The position numbers and the translations under genes are program-made. DNA of 64,000 nucleotides from Lachnospiraceae bacterium (GTDB lineage: Bacteria; Bacillota; Clostridia; Lachnospirales; Lachnospiraceae). The stretch lies in contig JAFLTE010000010.1 of NCBI GenBank assembly GCA_022510565.1, positions 1-64,000 of the forward strand, in the 5' to 3' direction. The notes beneath the pieces are model-generated. The model had not been told where the DNA came from and did no database searches. It was given only the letters and a program-made list of their open reading frames with translations. This document shows, in pieces, positions 8,731-16,788 of the stretch (its first letter is position 1; every line of letters starts with the position of its first letter).

Positions 8731-9225
8731 TTAAAATCCTCTGTCTTTACACATCCTATCGATCTCCTGCCACTTTTTTCCATTCATACAAGTTGCAGCT
8801 TGAGTAACATCGACATTTTCCACTAAAACCATATGAACGCCAAGCCGTTTTATACGTTTTCCTAATTTAGTATATTGTTTATTCTCCTCAGCAATCATGG
8901 CCATATAAAGAATTGTAAAAACAATATCCATTTCTAATGCATCACCGGCTTTGTTCTTATACGAGGAAGCAATCTGTGTAATTTTGTCAAGTGCGGTTTG
9001 CTCCACATTTTTGCCTGTTGAGTTATATACACTCACAAAGTCATTATAAACTTTTTCGGCACCATATTGTGCTGCATATTGCTTTAATTGATTAAAATAA
9101 CCCGTGTCTGTGGGTGCGGTGCGGCTCCCATCGCTTTTGACAAAATAGACACACCAGTCATCGAAACCTCCTTTGTCAAATTCCAAATAAGAACCATCAT
9201 CGTATTTTTTAACAATCTTTCCCAT
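8731..9225 (-). CDS. Conserved hypothetical protein, 164 residues
   Basis: I place the start at 9225 (MGKIVKKYDDGSYLEFDKGG) because GGGGGGA stands seven bases upstream. The protein is soluble, with no signal peptide or membrane segment. It has an N-terminal beta-rich part with DDGSYLEFDKGGFDDWCVYF and a helical remainder containing DALEMDIVFTILYMAMIAEENK and a basic KLGKRIKRLGVH. It may correspond to the family called DUF7004, but that is recall and unverified. Its neighbours (a regulator gene downstream of the reader and the AmmeMemoRadiSam genes) give no functional hint. The gene stands alone with the palindromic element as its likely terminator. Confidence 0.75.
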   Translation of the reverse strand: MGKIVKKYDDGSYLEFDKGGFDDWCVYFVKSDGSRTAPTDTGYFNQLKQYAAQYGAEKVYNDFVSVYNSTGKNVEQTALDKITQIASSYKNKAGDALEMDIVFTILYMAMIAEENKQYTKLGKRIKRLGVHMVLVENVDVTQAATCMNGKKWQEIDRMCKDRGF

Positions 9226-9390
9226 ATTTAATCCCCCCATTATAAATAAATTTTCTTTAATTCTATCATATTATCCATTATATTCAACTATTTATATAAT
9301 TTATTATGCCAATTTACACTTTTGAAGCAATTTTACACTATAAATAAGTTAAAAGAGCAATAGACACTCTGCTTTATTCTTTCCACCCGT

Positions 9391-9771
9391 CTACTGCTTC
9401 ATATCCTTCAACCGCTCGGCCTCACGCCTTTCATTGTCTCTCAGATATTGAAGAAAGTTGACAAGCTCCCTGCGTCCGGCGGGTTTCAATTTCTGCATAT
9501 CATACATAACATCATGCATCGTGATATTTTTCAAGTAGGGATTATTCAGACTGGTATTGCCCACATAGCTTGAATCCGAACCGAGGAGATAATCTGTGCT
9601 GACCGTATACAGCTTAGCCAGAGCGGTAACTACCCAGGTAGGTATTTCGCGTCGTCCGTTTTCATAATTGGAATAAGTCTGCTGTGAGACATTCAAATAG
9701 CTCGCAACTTCCTTTTGTTTCAAATCGTTATCTTCTCTTAAATCCCTTATCATTTCACGTAATTCTTTCAC
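9391..9771 (-). CDS. XRE-family helix-turn-helix regulator
   Basis: The 126-residue protein has a Cro/CI-type helix-turn-helix at about residues 5-62 (NDLKQKEVASYLNVSQQTYSNYENGRREIPTW, split by normal family spacing) followed by a short helical tail rich in charged residues that ends EAERLKDMKQ. The start is GTG at 9769-9771 with GAGG ten bases upstream. It stands beside palindromes at 9790-9836 that are plausible operators, suggesting self-regulation. Its targets could include the ABC transporter genes on the far side of the same intergenic region, but those end there and do not start, so that is not supported. Confidence 0.88.
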   Translation of the reverse strand: MKELREMIRDLREDNDLKQKEVASYLNVSQQTYSNYENGRREIPTWVVTALAKLYTVSTDYLLGSDSSYVGNTSLNNPYLKNITMHDVMYDMQKLKPAGRRELVNFLQYLRDNERREAERLKDMKQ

Positions 9772-9789
9772 TTTGCATATACCTCGTGC

Positions 9790-9836
9790 AAATAATATTC
9801 TGTTGTTCAGAATATTATTTCACAACGAAAAGTTGT
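9790..9836. promoter_or_regulatory. Candidate operator palindromes upstream of the XRE gene
   Basis: A perfect 13-bp inverted repeat AAATAATATTCTG / CAGAATATTATTT with a TTGTT spacer (9790-9820) is followed directly by ACAAC-N5-GTTGT (9822-9836). A further TACAA-N7-TTGTA repeat is at 9879-9895. All lie within 125 bases upstream of the regulator start. There is no T-run after the first repeat, so operator function is more likely than termination. Confidence 0.6.
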
Positions 9837-9947
9837 ATATGCGAAATTACGTTTCTGTGTAGTATATGTTCCTACTTGTACAATATTATGTTGTATATTT
9901 AACACACAATATATCTACTGATAAGCTAATCACCTTACACGTCCGAA

Positions 9948-10643
9948 CTATGCATCAAGTCCGACTTTCTTATAGGCAAAAGTAAACAGTCCCACAAAAA
10001 GCAGCATATTTATTACCATAATACAAATATCCGATATCTCAATCCGCAGATCGCCCACCTGATTCAGCATCCTGCTGATTTGCTCCGAATAGATAAACTT
10101 TGCTATCTTTTCTATCGTGGTATTGAATAGCGACAGCATGGGTACAAATGCGAAAACCATCATAACGGGTACGGTAACGGAAGTCGCCATCATCTGGTTT
10201 TTACTCCATGTACCGATAGCAGCCCCCATAAGCAGGGAAGCCAGAATTCCTACCGCCATAATTGCCATGAAAATACCGCTCGTCCTCAAATCATAATTCC
10301 CGGCAATGCAGATTACGCCTGCACCCACCATACATGAAATCCATACATAGATTCCAACTCCAAGCAGATACTCATAAGGCTTTACATTAGACATCATCAG
10401 CACCCGCAGCGTATTTTTTTCTTTTTCCTCCGCTATAATGGCCGCCACGCTCGTGAGCGGTGCCATGCCGATATACATGGTTGCAAAGAGATTGACAAAA
10501 AAGTTTTCCGGCATTCCTTCTATTTTAATTGCATTGTTCATCAGCAGTGTAAGTACCGGAAACATAATAAATTGAATCAGAACCGTCTTGTTTTTCAGCG
10601 TGTCTTTAATCTGCTTTTTCAAAATCGCACCGATATTATACAT
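9948..10643 (-). CDS. ABC-2 type transporter permease
   Basis: The 231-residue protein has about six hydrophobic segments (for example VLIQFIMFPVLTLLM, ISCMVGAGVICIAGNY, IFMAIMAVGILASLLMGAAIG) and the ABC-2 pattern of an early AAIIAEEKEKNTLRVLMMS stretch. ABC-2 permeases export drugs, lipids or peptides. The gene follows the ATPase gene with a gap of one base, so the two are cotranscribed and surely partners. It is the last gene of the LytTR-DUF3021-ATPase-permease operon. The substrate cannot be told from sequence. Confidence 0.88.
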   Translation of the reverse strand: MYNIGAILKKQIKDTLKNKTVLIQFIMFPVLTLLMNNAIKIEGMPENFFVNLFATMYIGMAPLTSVAAIIAEEKEKNTLRVLMMSNVKPYEYLLGVGIYVWISCMVGAGVICIAGNYDLRTSGIFMAIMAVGILASLLMGAAIGTWSKNQMMATSVTVPVMMVFAFVPMLSLFNTTIEKIAKFIYSEQISRMLNQVGDLRIEISDICIMVINMLLFVGLFTFAYKKVGLDA

Positions 10644-10644
10644 A

Positions 10645-11493
10645 TTAGTCCAGACCTCCTCCTGTCAGTTCTATAAAAACATTTTCCAGCGTAGGCTCCG
10701 TGGAATGGATGGTTTCCAGCAATTCCTGCTCCAGATACTTTTTCACTGCCGCGGCGGAAGCGCTTCCGTTTTCCAGAGAAATCATTTCCCCACTCTTCAA
10801 AGTGATCTGAAGCCTGTTTAAATGATTATATTTTCTGCAAATTTCGCTTGGATTCCCATACTCTATTATGCTGCCTTTACTCAACAGCGCCACGTGGTCA
10901 CACAGGCTTTCCGCCTCATACATATTGTGTGTTGTGAGGAAAATCGTCGTACCTCTTTCCTTCTGTTCTCGTAAAATAGTATGTATCTCCCTTGTTGTGG
11001 CAGGGTCCAGTCCGGAAGTCGGCTCATCCAAGAAAAGAATCTTAGCCTCCTGCATCAGTGCTCTTGCCAGAGACAACCGGTTTTTCATACCTTTGGAAAG
11101 CTTGGAGACGGCTGTCCTCTTAGCTTGGTGCAGTCCGACGCTTTCCAGTGTCCCTTCTATAGCGCTCTGCGGAACATGACATATATCCGCATAAAATGCC
11201 AGATTGTCATATACGGACAGCCGCTCATACAGACCGAAGTTGTCCATCATCATCCCGATTTGCCTGTGCTCCGCTCCGCTCAGCATCTTTGAATCTACAT
11301 TAAGAATCCGGGCGGAGCCGCCATCTTGCCGAAGCTGTCCTGTCAAAATTTTAATCAACGTGGTTTTGCCCGCTCCGCTTGGTCCCAACAACCCGAAAAC
11401 TTCCCCCTGCTCCACTTTGAAAGAAATCTGATTTAAAACCTGTCGCTCCGCAAAGCTGTGGGAAATATTTTCCGCCTCAATTACATAGCTCAT
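10645..11493 (-). CDS. ABC transporter ATP-binding protein
   Basis: I start it at ATG 11493 (MSYVIEAENISHSF), which follows GGAGAG; a TTG 21 bases upstream overlaps that site. The 282-residue ATPase shows Walker A GPSGAGKTT, the signature LSKGMKNRLSLA, Walker B KILFLDEPTSGLDP and the H-loop TTHNMYEAESL. A C-terminal extension of about 70 residues is typical for ATPases of drug and antibiotic exporters. It powers the permease encoded directly downstream. The upstream neighbours are a DUF3021 membrane protein and a LytTR regulator, a combination often found with such exporters. Confidence 0.95.
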   Translation of the reverse strand: MSYVIEAENISHSFAERQVLNQISFKVEQGEVFGLLGPSGAGKTTLIKILTGQLRQDGGSARILNVDSKMLSGAEHRQIGMMMDNFGLYERLSVYDNLAFYADICHVPQSAIEGTLESVGLHQAKRTAVSKLSKGMKNRLSLARALMQEAKILFLDEPTSGLDPATTREIHTILREQKERGTTIFLTTHNMYEAESLCDHVALLSKGSIIEYGNPSEICRKYNHLNRLQITLKSGEMISLENGSASAAAVKKYLEQELLETIHSTEPTLENVFIELTGGGLD

Positions 11494-11518
11494 TTTCTGT
11501 TTCTCTCCTTTCAAGCGC

Positions 11519-11998
11519 TTACTTAATCGCCTCTTTTTCCTTTATCCGCCGCAAGGCTTCTTCCATCTTCCTGTTCTCCGTCTTTTCTTTCATAACCACC
11601 ACAAGATAGCTTCCGAGAAATGATAGTCCGAAAGAGATTAAAAACGCCGCCCACGACTGCCACCTATCCACCGGAAACCAACTAAACGCCACAGAAAAAA
11701 TGACAATGATTACAATAATCACGGCTAACATACATATTGTTCTCAGCCAAATTGGCATATTTTTAATCAGCATATCCGTGAAAAATACAAGCTTAACACC
11801 TATAATCAGAGCAGAAACGCACAGGAACTGAAAAGCTATCTTTGCCGGTATACCCTGATCTCCGAGTTCAAACATCGCCGAAAAATCCTTGGCAGAATTT
11901 CCGAGTACAACGCAGAGAACGTTGAGCGCAAGCATCGTAAAACCAAACACAATCATCACCTGGGCAAGATAATCAAAAACTGTTTTTCTTTTCTCCAT
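11519..11998 (-). CDS. DUF3021-type membrane protein
   Basis: The 159-residue protein has four predicted membrane segments (about residues 12-32, 53-72, 84-107 and 115-135) and a charged cytoplasmic tail EKTENRKMEEALRRIKEKE. This matches DUF3021 proteins, which are regularly encoded next to LytTR regulators. It may control the LytTR protein at the membrane; that is inferred from gene linkage. Its start follows the LytTR stop without a gap, and the ABC ATPase gene starts 25 bases after its stop. Confidence 0.85.
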   Translation of the reverse strand: MEKRKTVFDYLAQVMIVFGFTMLALNVLCVVLGNSAKDFSAMFELGDQGIPAKIAFQFLCVSALIIGVKLVFFTDMLIKNMPIWLRTICMLAVIIVIIVIFSVAFSWFPVDRWQSWAAFLISFGLSFLGSYLVVVMKEKTENRKMEEALRRIKEKEAIK

Positions 11999-12439
11999 TT
12001 ATATCACCCCTAATCTTCTTTTTAATTCATCAGCATACTGTCTCGACGCTATAATCTGTTCTCCGCCGACCATCGTAATGCGGATACGCCTGTTAATATC
12101 CGCTTTCAAAGACTGTATGCTTTGCAGCTGAATAAGAAATGACTTGCTCACACGAAGAAAGCCGTATTGTTCAAGCTGCTGCTCCAACTCATACAGCTTA
12201 AAGTCCGACTCGTATACCTCATCCGCAGTATAAATGAAGCATTTTCGCTCCACGCTTTCTATATAGATGACCTGCGCAACGTCTATCACATGAATCTCTC
12301 CATCTTTCTTGGCTGTCAACTGATAATTCATCATGCGCAGTGCCGCCAGAATTTTTTCCACATCGGGTGTCAGCTGCCTGCAGGTGATGGATACTTTCAT
12401 ATCCTCTGCCTCTTCGTCAACATTAATCTCTATTTTCAA
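11999..12439 (-). CDS. LytTR-domain DNA-binding regulator
   Basis: The 146-residue protein has a short N-terminal region and a LytTR DNA-binding domain at about residues 45-144 (IHVIDVAQVIYIESVERK, LRVSKSFLIQL, GEQIIASRQYADELKRRL). It has no receiver domain, as is usual for the LytTR-DUF3021 pairs. It is the first gene of a tight four-gene operon and probably regulates that operon, sensing through the DUF3021 protein. No clear binding-site repeat could be picked out in the short upstream region. Confidence 0.92.
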   Translation of the reverse strand: MKIEINVDEEAEDMKVSITCRQLTPDVEKILAALRMMNYQLTAKKDGEIHVIDVAQVIYIESVERKCFIYTADEVYESDFKLYELEQQLEQYGFLRVSKSFLIQLQSIQSLKADINRRIRITMVGGEQIIASRQYADELKRRLGVI

Positions 12440-12502
12440 AAATCACACCGCCTCTCCGGATTTATCATTCCACTATTGCTTTTAGTAATTTCCTATTACA
12501 TG

Positions 12503-12544
12503 AAAAAACCACCTCTGAATTTATTATAAATTAGAGGTGGTTTG
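12503..12544 (-). terminator. Terminator of the NERD-protein gene
   Basis: A long stem AAACCACCTCT / AGAGGTGGTTT, extended by AATTTAT / ATAAATT, is followed on the minus strand by TTTTTTC. It lies 53 bases beyond the stop at 12597 and separates that gene from the LytTR operon. Confidence 0.85.
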
Positions 12545-12596
12545 TTCTGCAATCGGCGTAGACACAGGATGCCGATTTTGATACATGAGATGCATC

Positions 12597-13511
12597 TTAT
12601 TCGACATTCTTTATGTATTTACACTTTGGAAATGAACTGCATCCATAAAAATTTTGTCCGGCATTCTTACCCTTTTTAGCCGTACGTAAAACCAACGGAG
12701 ACCCACATTGAGGGCAGGTTATCTGCTCTTGTGTTTCTGGTATCCCTTCAATATTTGCGTCGCTGTCCGACAGATTCTGAATAATTTCCTTTTCCGCTTC
12801 TTCTTGCTTTATTCGACTGTTGATACTATCAATATGAGCTTGCCTGACATCCATAGAGACCTGTGAATATGGATATAATTTCTCATAAAGTTCCATCACA
12901 TTATCCATTTCTAACGTTGCTGTTGTTTTGGCATCTATTTCCCCAACTGTCTTACAGAGAATATTTCTTTTAATCACTACCGCATTTGATGAGAAAATAT
13001 CTACTTTTTTCAAAGTACATCTTTCTGAAAACACAATGACAGAATGTATCGGTATTGTCTCATCTTGAAGTAAATTTTTTAACCACTTTATATGCAACTT
13101 GTTTTGCATAATTGGATTTAGAAAATGTTCTTTATGAGAACGCCTTCCTTGTGGTAATGTTTGAGTCCATGTCTTACCCTTTTCGTTTCCAAAAATCCAT
13201 CCACTGTAATTTTTGCTCTCGAACACATACAATCCACTCTTATATATCATAAGAACATCGACCTCTGTGGTGTCGCCATTATCCCTCGGAAGATAGCAAT
13301 TAAAAAGGAATTTTGCACCCTCCGCCTCATAGGGACGGAGATTTTTGTATGTCAAATACTCCCCATATCTTCCCAAATCCCATTTTACTGATAAATATGA
13401 ATAGCCTGTAATCTTATGGTAAGTGGACTTGGTATATTGCCAAAAATCAATGACATATGGAATTAACCCAATTATTACAATAAAACAAATCATTACATAT
13501 GTTTGTGTCAT
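12597..13511 (-). CDS. Membrane-anchored NERD nuclease-related protein with topoisomerase zinc ribbon
   Basis: I prefer the ATG at 13511 (MTQTYVMICFIVIIGLIPYV) preceded by AAAGG; a TTG at 13562 would add 17 residues but lacks a ribosome site. The N-terminal membrane segment is followed by a NERD domain (about residues 45-165: LGRYGEYLTYKNL, TEVDVLMIYKSGLYVFESKNY, GWIFGNEKGKTWTQ, with the catalytic-like D, E-x-K motif). A helical linker leads to a C-terminal C4 zinc ribbon (CPQCGSPLVLRT, FYGCSSFPKCKYI) as in type I topoisomerases. NERD proteins are thought to act on DNA or as nuclease relatives; the true role is unknown. The gene is A+T-rich and lies next to the recombinase and invertible segment, so it may be part of the same accessory region. 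Confidence 0.88.
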   Translation of the reverse strand: MTQTYVMICFIVIIGLIPYVIDFWQYTKSTYHKITGYSYLSVKWDLGRYGEYLTYKNLRPYEAEGAKFLFNCYLPRDNGDTTEVDVLMIYKSGLYVFESKNYSGWIFGNEKGKTWTQTLPQGRRSHKEHFLNPIMQNKLHIKWLKNLLQDETIPIHSVIVFSERCTLKKVDIFSSNAVVIKRNILCKTVGEIDAKTTATLEMDNVMELYEKLYPYSQVSMDVRQAHIDSINSRIKQEEAEKEIIQNLSDSDANIEGIPETQEQITCPQCGSPLVLRTAKKGKNAGQNFYGCSSFPKCKYIKNVE

Positions 13512-13685
13512 TTTTGTCAGAACCTTTCTCCCACACTTATCTACTATGTTTGTAATTTGCAATGCAATTATACTATTTATTTAGTTATATTTCAAGTTAT
13601 TTTTATCGAATTTTCATATATAAATATTGCTCCATCATCCTTAATGCGGTATATCTGAAATAAAAACAAAAGAGGAGATTTTACT

Positions 13686-14606
13686 ATGAACACTTTACAA
13701 ATGCATTACAACAATTACTTAGAATTCTGTCAATTCCAAAAAAGATTGGATTCCAAAACATTAAAGGCCTATCGGATTGATTTGACACAATTCATTCAGC
13801 ACATTTCGGTCAACGATATTTCAGAAGTCACTCCTGATATTCTGGAAAAATACATTGTCACACTACACCAACAGTATAAACCTAAAACCGTAAAAAGAAA
13901 GATTGCTTCACTAAAAGCCTTCTTTCACTATCTTGAGTACAAAGACCTGATTGAAAGAAATCCTTTTAATAAAATACGTGTGAAATTCCGAGAACCTGTC
14001 ATTCTCCCTAAAACCATACCGCTTCATACCGTTGAAGTCTTCCTAGCCACCATATACAAACAGCAAAAAAATGCACCGACGCTTTATCAACGTAGAAATG
14101 CATTGCGAGATGCAGCGGTTATTGAAATGCTATTTGCTACCGGGATGAGAATCTCGGAGCTATGCTCCCTGCGGCTCAACGATGTCAATTTATATGAACG
14201 TACGATTTTGATTTACGGAAAAGGAAGAAAAGAACGCATTATTCAGCTCGGAAACAATGATGTGATAAATATTTTAACACAATACAGAACGGCATATGAT
14301 GAGCAAATCCGTGCGTGCGGCTATTTTTTTGTAAATCAAAACGGAAGCTCACTATCCGATCAATCCATTCGCAGAATGATAAACAAATATACTTCCCTTG
14401 CCGCAATAGAGCTGCATATCACTCCACATATGTTCCGGCACACCTTTGCCACCAGCCTGCTGGAAGCGGATGTTGATATTCGGTATATCCAAGAGATGCT
14501 TGGGCACAGTTCAATTAATATTACAGAGATATATACTCATGTCGCTATGTCGAAACAGCGAGATATACTGACGACGAAGCATCCGAGGAAGGATTTTTGT
14601 ATATAG
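13686..14606 (+). CDS. Tyrosine recombinase, likely the invertase of the adjacent segment
   Basis: The 306-residue protein has an N-terminal SAM-like core-binding domain (about 1-95) and a catalytic domain with the full set of active residues: R155 (GMRISEL), K179 (YGKGRKER), H248 and R251 (HMFRHTF), H274 (LGHSS) and nucleophile Y283 (IYTHV). It is a XerC/XerD-like protein of usual length with GAGGAG eight bases before the ATG. Its stop lies 40 bases before a perfect 62-bp repeat whose inverted partner is 6.2 kb away. I see no terminator between the gene and the repeat. From this context it most likely inverts the segment 14647-21006. It is more A+T-rich than core genes of the window. Confidence 0.93.
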   Translation: MNTLQMHYNNYLEFCQFQKRLDSKTLKAYRIDLTQFIQHISVNDISEVTPDILEKYIVTLHQQYKPKTVKRKIASLKAFFHYLEYKDLIERNPFNKIRVKFREPVILPKTIPLHTVEVFLATIYKQQKNAPTLYQRRNALRDAAVIEMLFATGMRISELCSLRLNDVNLYERTILIYGKGRKERIIQLGNNDVINILTQYRTAYDEQIRACGYFFVNQNGSSLSDQSIRRMINKYTSLAAIELHITPHMFRHTFATSLLEADVDIRYIQEMLGHSSINITEIYTHVAMSKQRDILTTKHPRKDFCI

Positions 14607-14646
14607 GGATAGGTTAATAATTGTAATTTCGGATTTCTCTTTTCAT

Positions 14647-14708
14647 ATTTTGATGGATAATTAAATGTTATCTTTCAAATATGTCAAGGAACAATCCTAG
14701 ATCATGAA
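14647..14708 (+). repeat. Left 62-bp inverted repeat of the invertible segment
   Basis: Identical in all 62 bases to the reverse complement of 20945-21006; matching stops sharply at both ends. It contains GATAA-TTAAATG-TTATC (14656-14672), a 5-bp inverted repeat around a 7-bp centre, the layout of a tyrosine recombinase core site; with the next bases the arms agree at 6 of 8. It lies 40 bp after the recombinase stop. A weak promoter-like pair (TTGTAA 14621-14626, CATATT 14644-14649) stands just outside it. Confidence 0.95.
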
Positions 14709-14804
14709 TCAAAAAATATGTACAAATATGTTTTTTAGAGCGGGACAATGTTAAAAACTTTACAATCTATTTTCACAAATAAAGCGGACAAGGATGTGAA
14801 ATTT

Positions 14805-15757
14805 ATGAAACCATTTTTCTCTATATTGGTACCCATATATAATGTTGAACCATACCTTACTAAATGCCTAGATAGTCTAATTCACCAAACATTTACGGAT
14901 ATTCAAATTATTTGTATAAATGATGGCTCAACTGATCGTTGCCAAGAAATTTTGGAGGAATACAGTAAAAAGGATTCTAGAATTCGAATTATAAATCAAA
15001 GAAACAATGGATATGGTGCAGCTTTAAATAGAGGATTAACGTACGTAAAAGCAGATTATATTTCCATTATAGAACCAGATGATTATTTGAAACTTGATGC
15101 ATATGAAAAGTTTTTTTGCGATATTCTGCAAAATCCAAATATAGATATCATAAAATACGCGTATTGGCAATTCAGGGATATTGATGGAGTAAAAAAAATA
15201 GAGCCATCTGCATCCTCTAAACTTAGCTTACCAGAGATTCCGTTTCAAATTACGCAATATCCTCAATTATTATTATATCATCCATCCATTTGGTCATGCG
15301 TATACAAAACAACTTTCATACAGAAACATAATCTTTGTTTTATCGAAGCGCCTGGGCTGGTTGGACAGATAATCCGTTTTTTATTGCTACTATGTGTCTA
15401 GCAAAAAGTATACTTTGGAAAAATCAAAAAGTATACTTTTACAGACAGGGGCACAAAACTGCTTCAAGTAATTTAAAAGACTGCAAAATTCCAATTCTAA
15501 GACTTATAGATATCTTCAACATTATTGATCAACATAAAGTTATAGACTTTGGAGTTTTATTATGTATATATAAGAGAGTTTTTAGCTATATAAATATTGT
15601 TCGAGATAACGTTAACTATAGTGAAAACGAAATAGAACCTCTAATTTATAAACTATTACTCAAAATGGATGCCACCGTAGTCAATACAGAATTTTTTGGC
15701 GTTCAGGAAAAGGAATTATATCACAACAATGTAATAAAGAACGAGGCAAATGTATGA
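14805..15757 (+). pseudogene. Family 2 glycosyltransferase with a one-base frameshift
   Basis: The first frame gives MKPFFSILVPIYNVEPYL, a standard GT-A start with CINDGSTDRCQEIL and the DxD-like IIEPDDYLK; it runs out of frame near 15355. The reading continues in the +2 frame with AGWTDNPFFIATMCLAKSI and ends at 15757. Adding one G to the GGG at 15354-15356 restores EAPGAGWTDNPFF, as in intact relatives, giving about 317 residues. So either the gene is broken, or the tract is a switch, or there is a sequence error. I prefer the ATG at 14805 to one at 14748, which adds residues unlike the family. It overlaps the ATP-grasp gene by four bases. In the present orientation it stands behind the recombinase gene, not the strong promoter. 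Confidence 0.85.
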
Positions 15758-16788
15758 AAATATTAGTTTTAACAACGTCCAGCTTTGCGCCAACACACAC
15801 TTCTAAATTATTGGCACAAATAGAATATTTGAATTCATTTTCAGATATGGATATAACAATAAAAAAGGACTCTTCATTGACTGATACAGAATACTACATC
15901 ATGACAGATGACTATGACTGCGTTTTTCCCACAACAGTTTTTGAGTATTCTAGTAATCGAAGAGAAATTTTATCTTTTAATAGAAGACTTTATCAAATCC
16001 TGGAATACCATTGTCAAGCTTACATTGGGAGTCAGTTATTCGTACATATGCTATTAAATGATAAGGCTCTGACAAATTACAGATGTGGCATGTCTTTGCC
16101 AAGCATTTTGCTCACCAGAGGATTATGGCAAAATCGAAATGCTGATGCAATAGCACATATTAAGTCTGCGCCTATTCCTATGATTGTAAAACCGAATACT
16201 TTGGCTGCATCCATAGGAATTTCAAAATCCTCTATTGCTTATACTATTGAACAAGCGCTAATAATTATTGAAAAACAATTCTCAGAATTTCCATATGTAA
16301 ATGAACTATTACTTGAACAATATCTTACAAATGCCCAAGAATATACGGTTTCCGTAACAGGAAATGGGGAAAAAAAGCTTTGTAGTACAACGGCCCTAAT
16401 AACACGTACCCAAGAATACGAAATGTTTTCTTACCAAAATAAAAATCTACATGCTGATCAACGAACACTAGCATATACACATCAGATGCCGGAACATATA
16501 CGAACAGAATTAAAAAAAAGTGCTTTGCAAATATCGAGACTTTTAAATGTGCGAGATTATTCTCGATATGATTTTTTAATGGACGAGAGCGGTTTGCTTT
16601 ATCTGATTGATGCAAACTCGCTCCCTGCCTTAGGTTCAAACTACCTCCTAGAATATGTTAATCAGAAGAAAATACAGGAAGTACAACTATTTTCCCTTAT
16701 ATTAACTGTGTTTTGTAAACGGATGAACTACATCTATCCAAAATGTACAAGCGAATTACCCGAAGAAATTTTAGAGCATATTCTCTAG
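15754..16788 (+). CDS. ATP-grasp protein related to D-alanine-D-alanine ligase
   Basis: The 344-residue protein has an N-terminal Rossmann-like part (MKILVLTTSSFAPTH) and an ATP-grasp fold: PMIVKPNTLAASIGISK as the nucleotide-binding loop, ELLLEQYL, the EYTVSVTG strand, and the metal-binding end RYDFLMDESG then LIDANSLPAL, resembling R-x-DF and LEVN-LPG of Ddl but with D in place of the usual E. ATP-grasp enzymes join a carboxylate to an amine or thiol. Coupling to a glycosyltransferase gene by ATGA suggests joint work on a glycan, peptide or cell-surface product; the substrate is unknown. Its last 18 bases overlap the 3' end of the opposing SIR2-STAND gene, so expression of one would be antisense to the end of the other. 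Confidence 0.82.
   Translation: MKILVLTTSSFAPTHTSKLLAQIEYLNSFSDMDITIKKDSSLTDTEYYIMTDDYDCVFPTTVFEYSSNRREILSFNRRLYQILEYHCQAYIGSQLFVHMLLNDKALTNYRCGMSLPSILLTRGLWQNRNADAIAHIKSAPIPMIVKPNTLAASIGISKSSIAYTIEQALIIIEKQFSEFPYVNELLLEQYLTNAQEYTVSVTGNGEKKLCSTTALITRTQEYEMFSYQNKNLHADQRTLAYTHQMPEHIRTELKKSALQISRLLNVRDYSRYDFLMDESGLLYLIDANSLPALGSNYLLEYVNQKKIQEVQLFSLILTVFCKRMNYIYPKCTSELPEEILEHIL

Noticed and set aside
14621-14649. Left-end inward promoter equal to the right one
   Set aside because: TTGTAA and CATATT match consensus at only four of six each and lack an extended -10; noted as weak and not listed as a feature.
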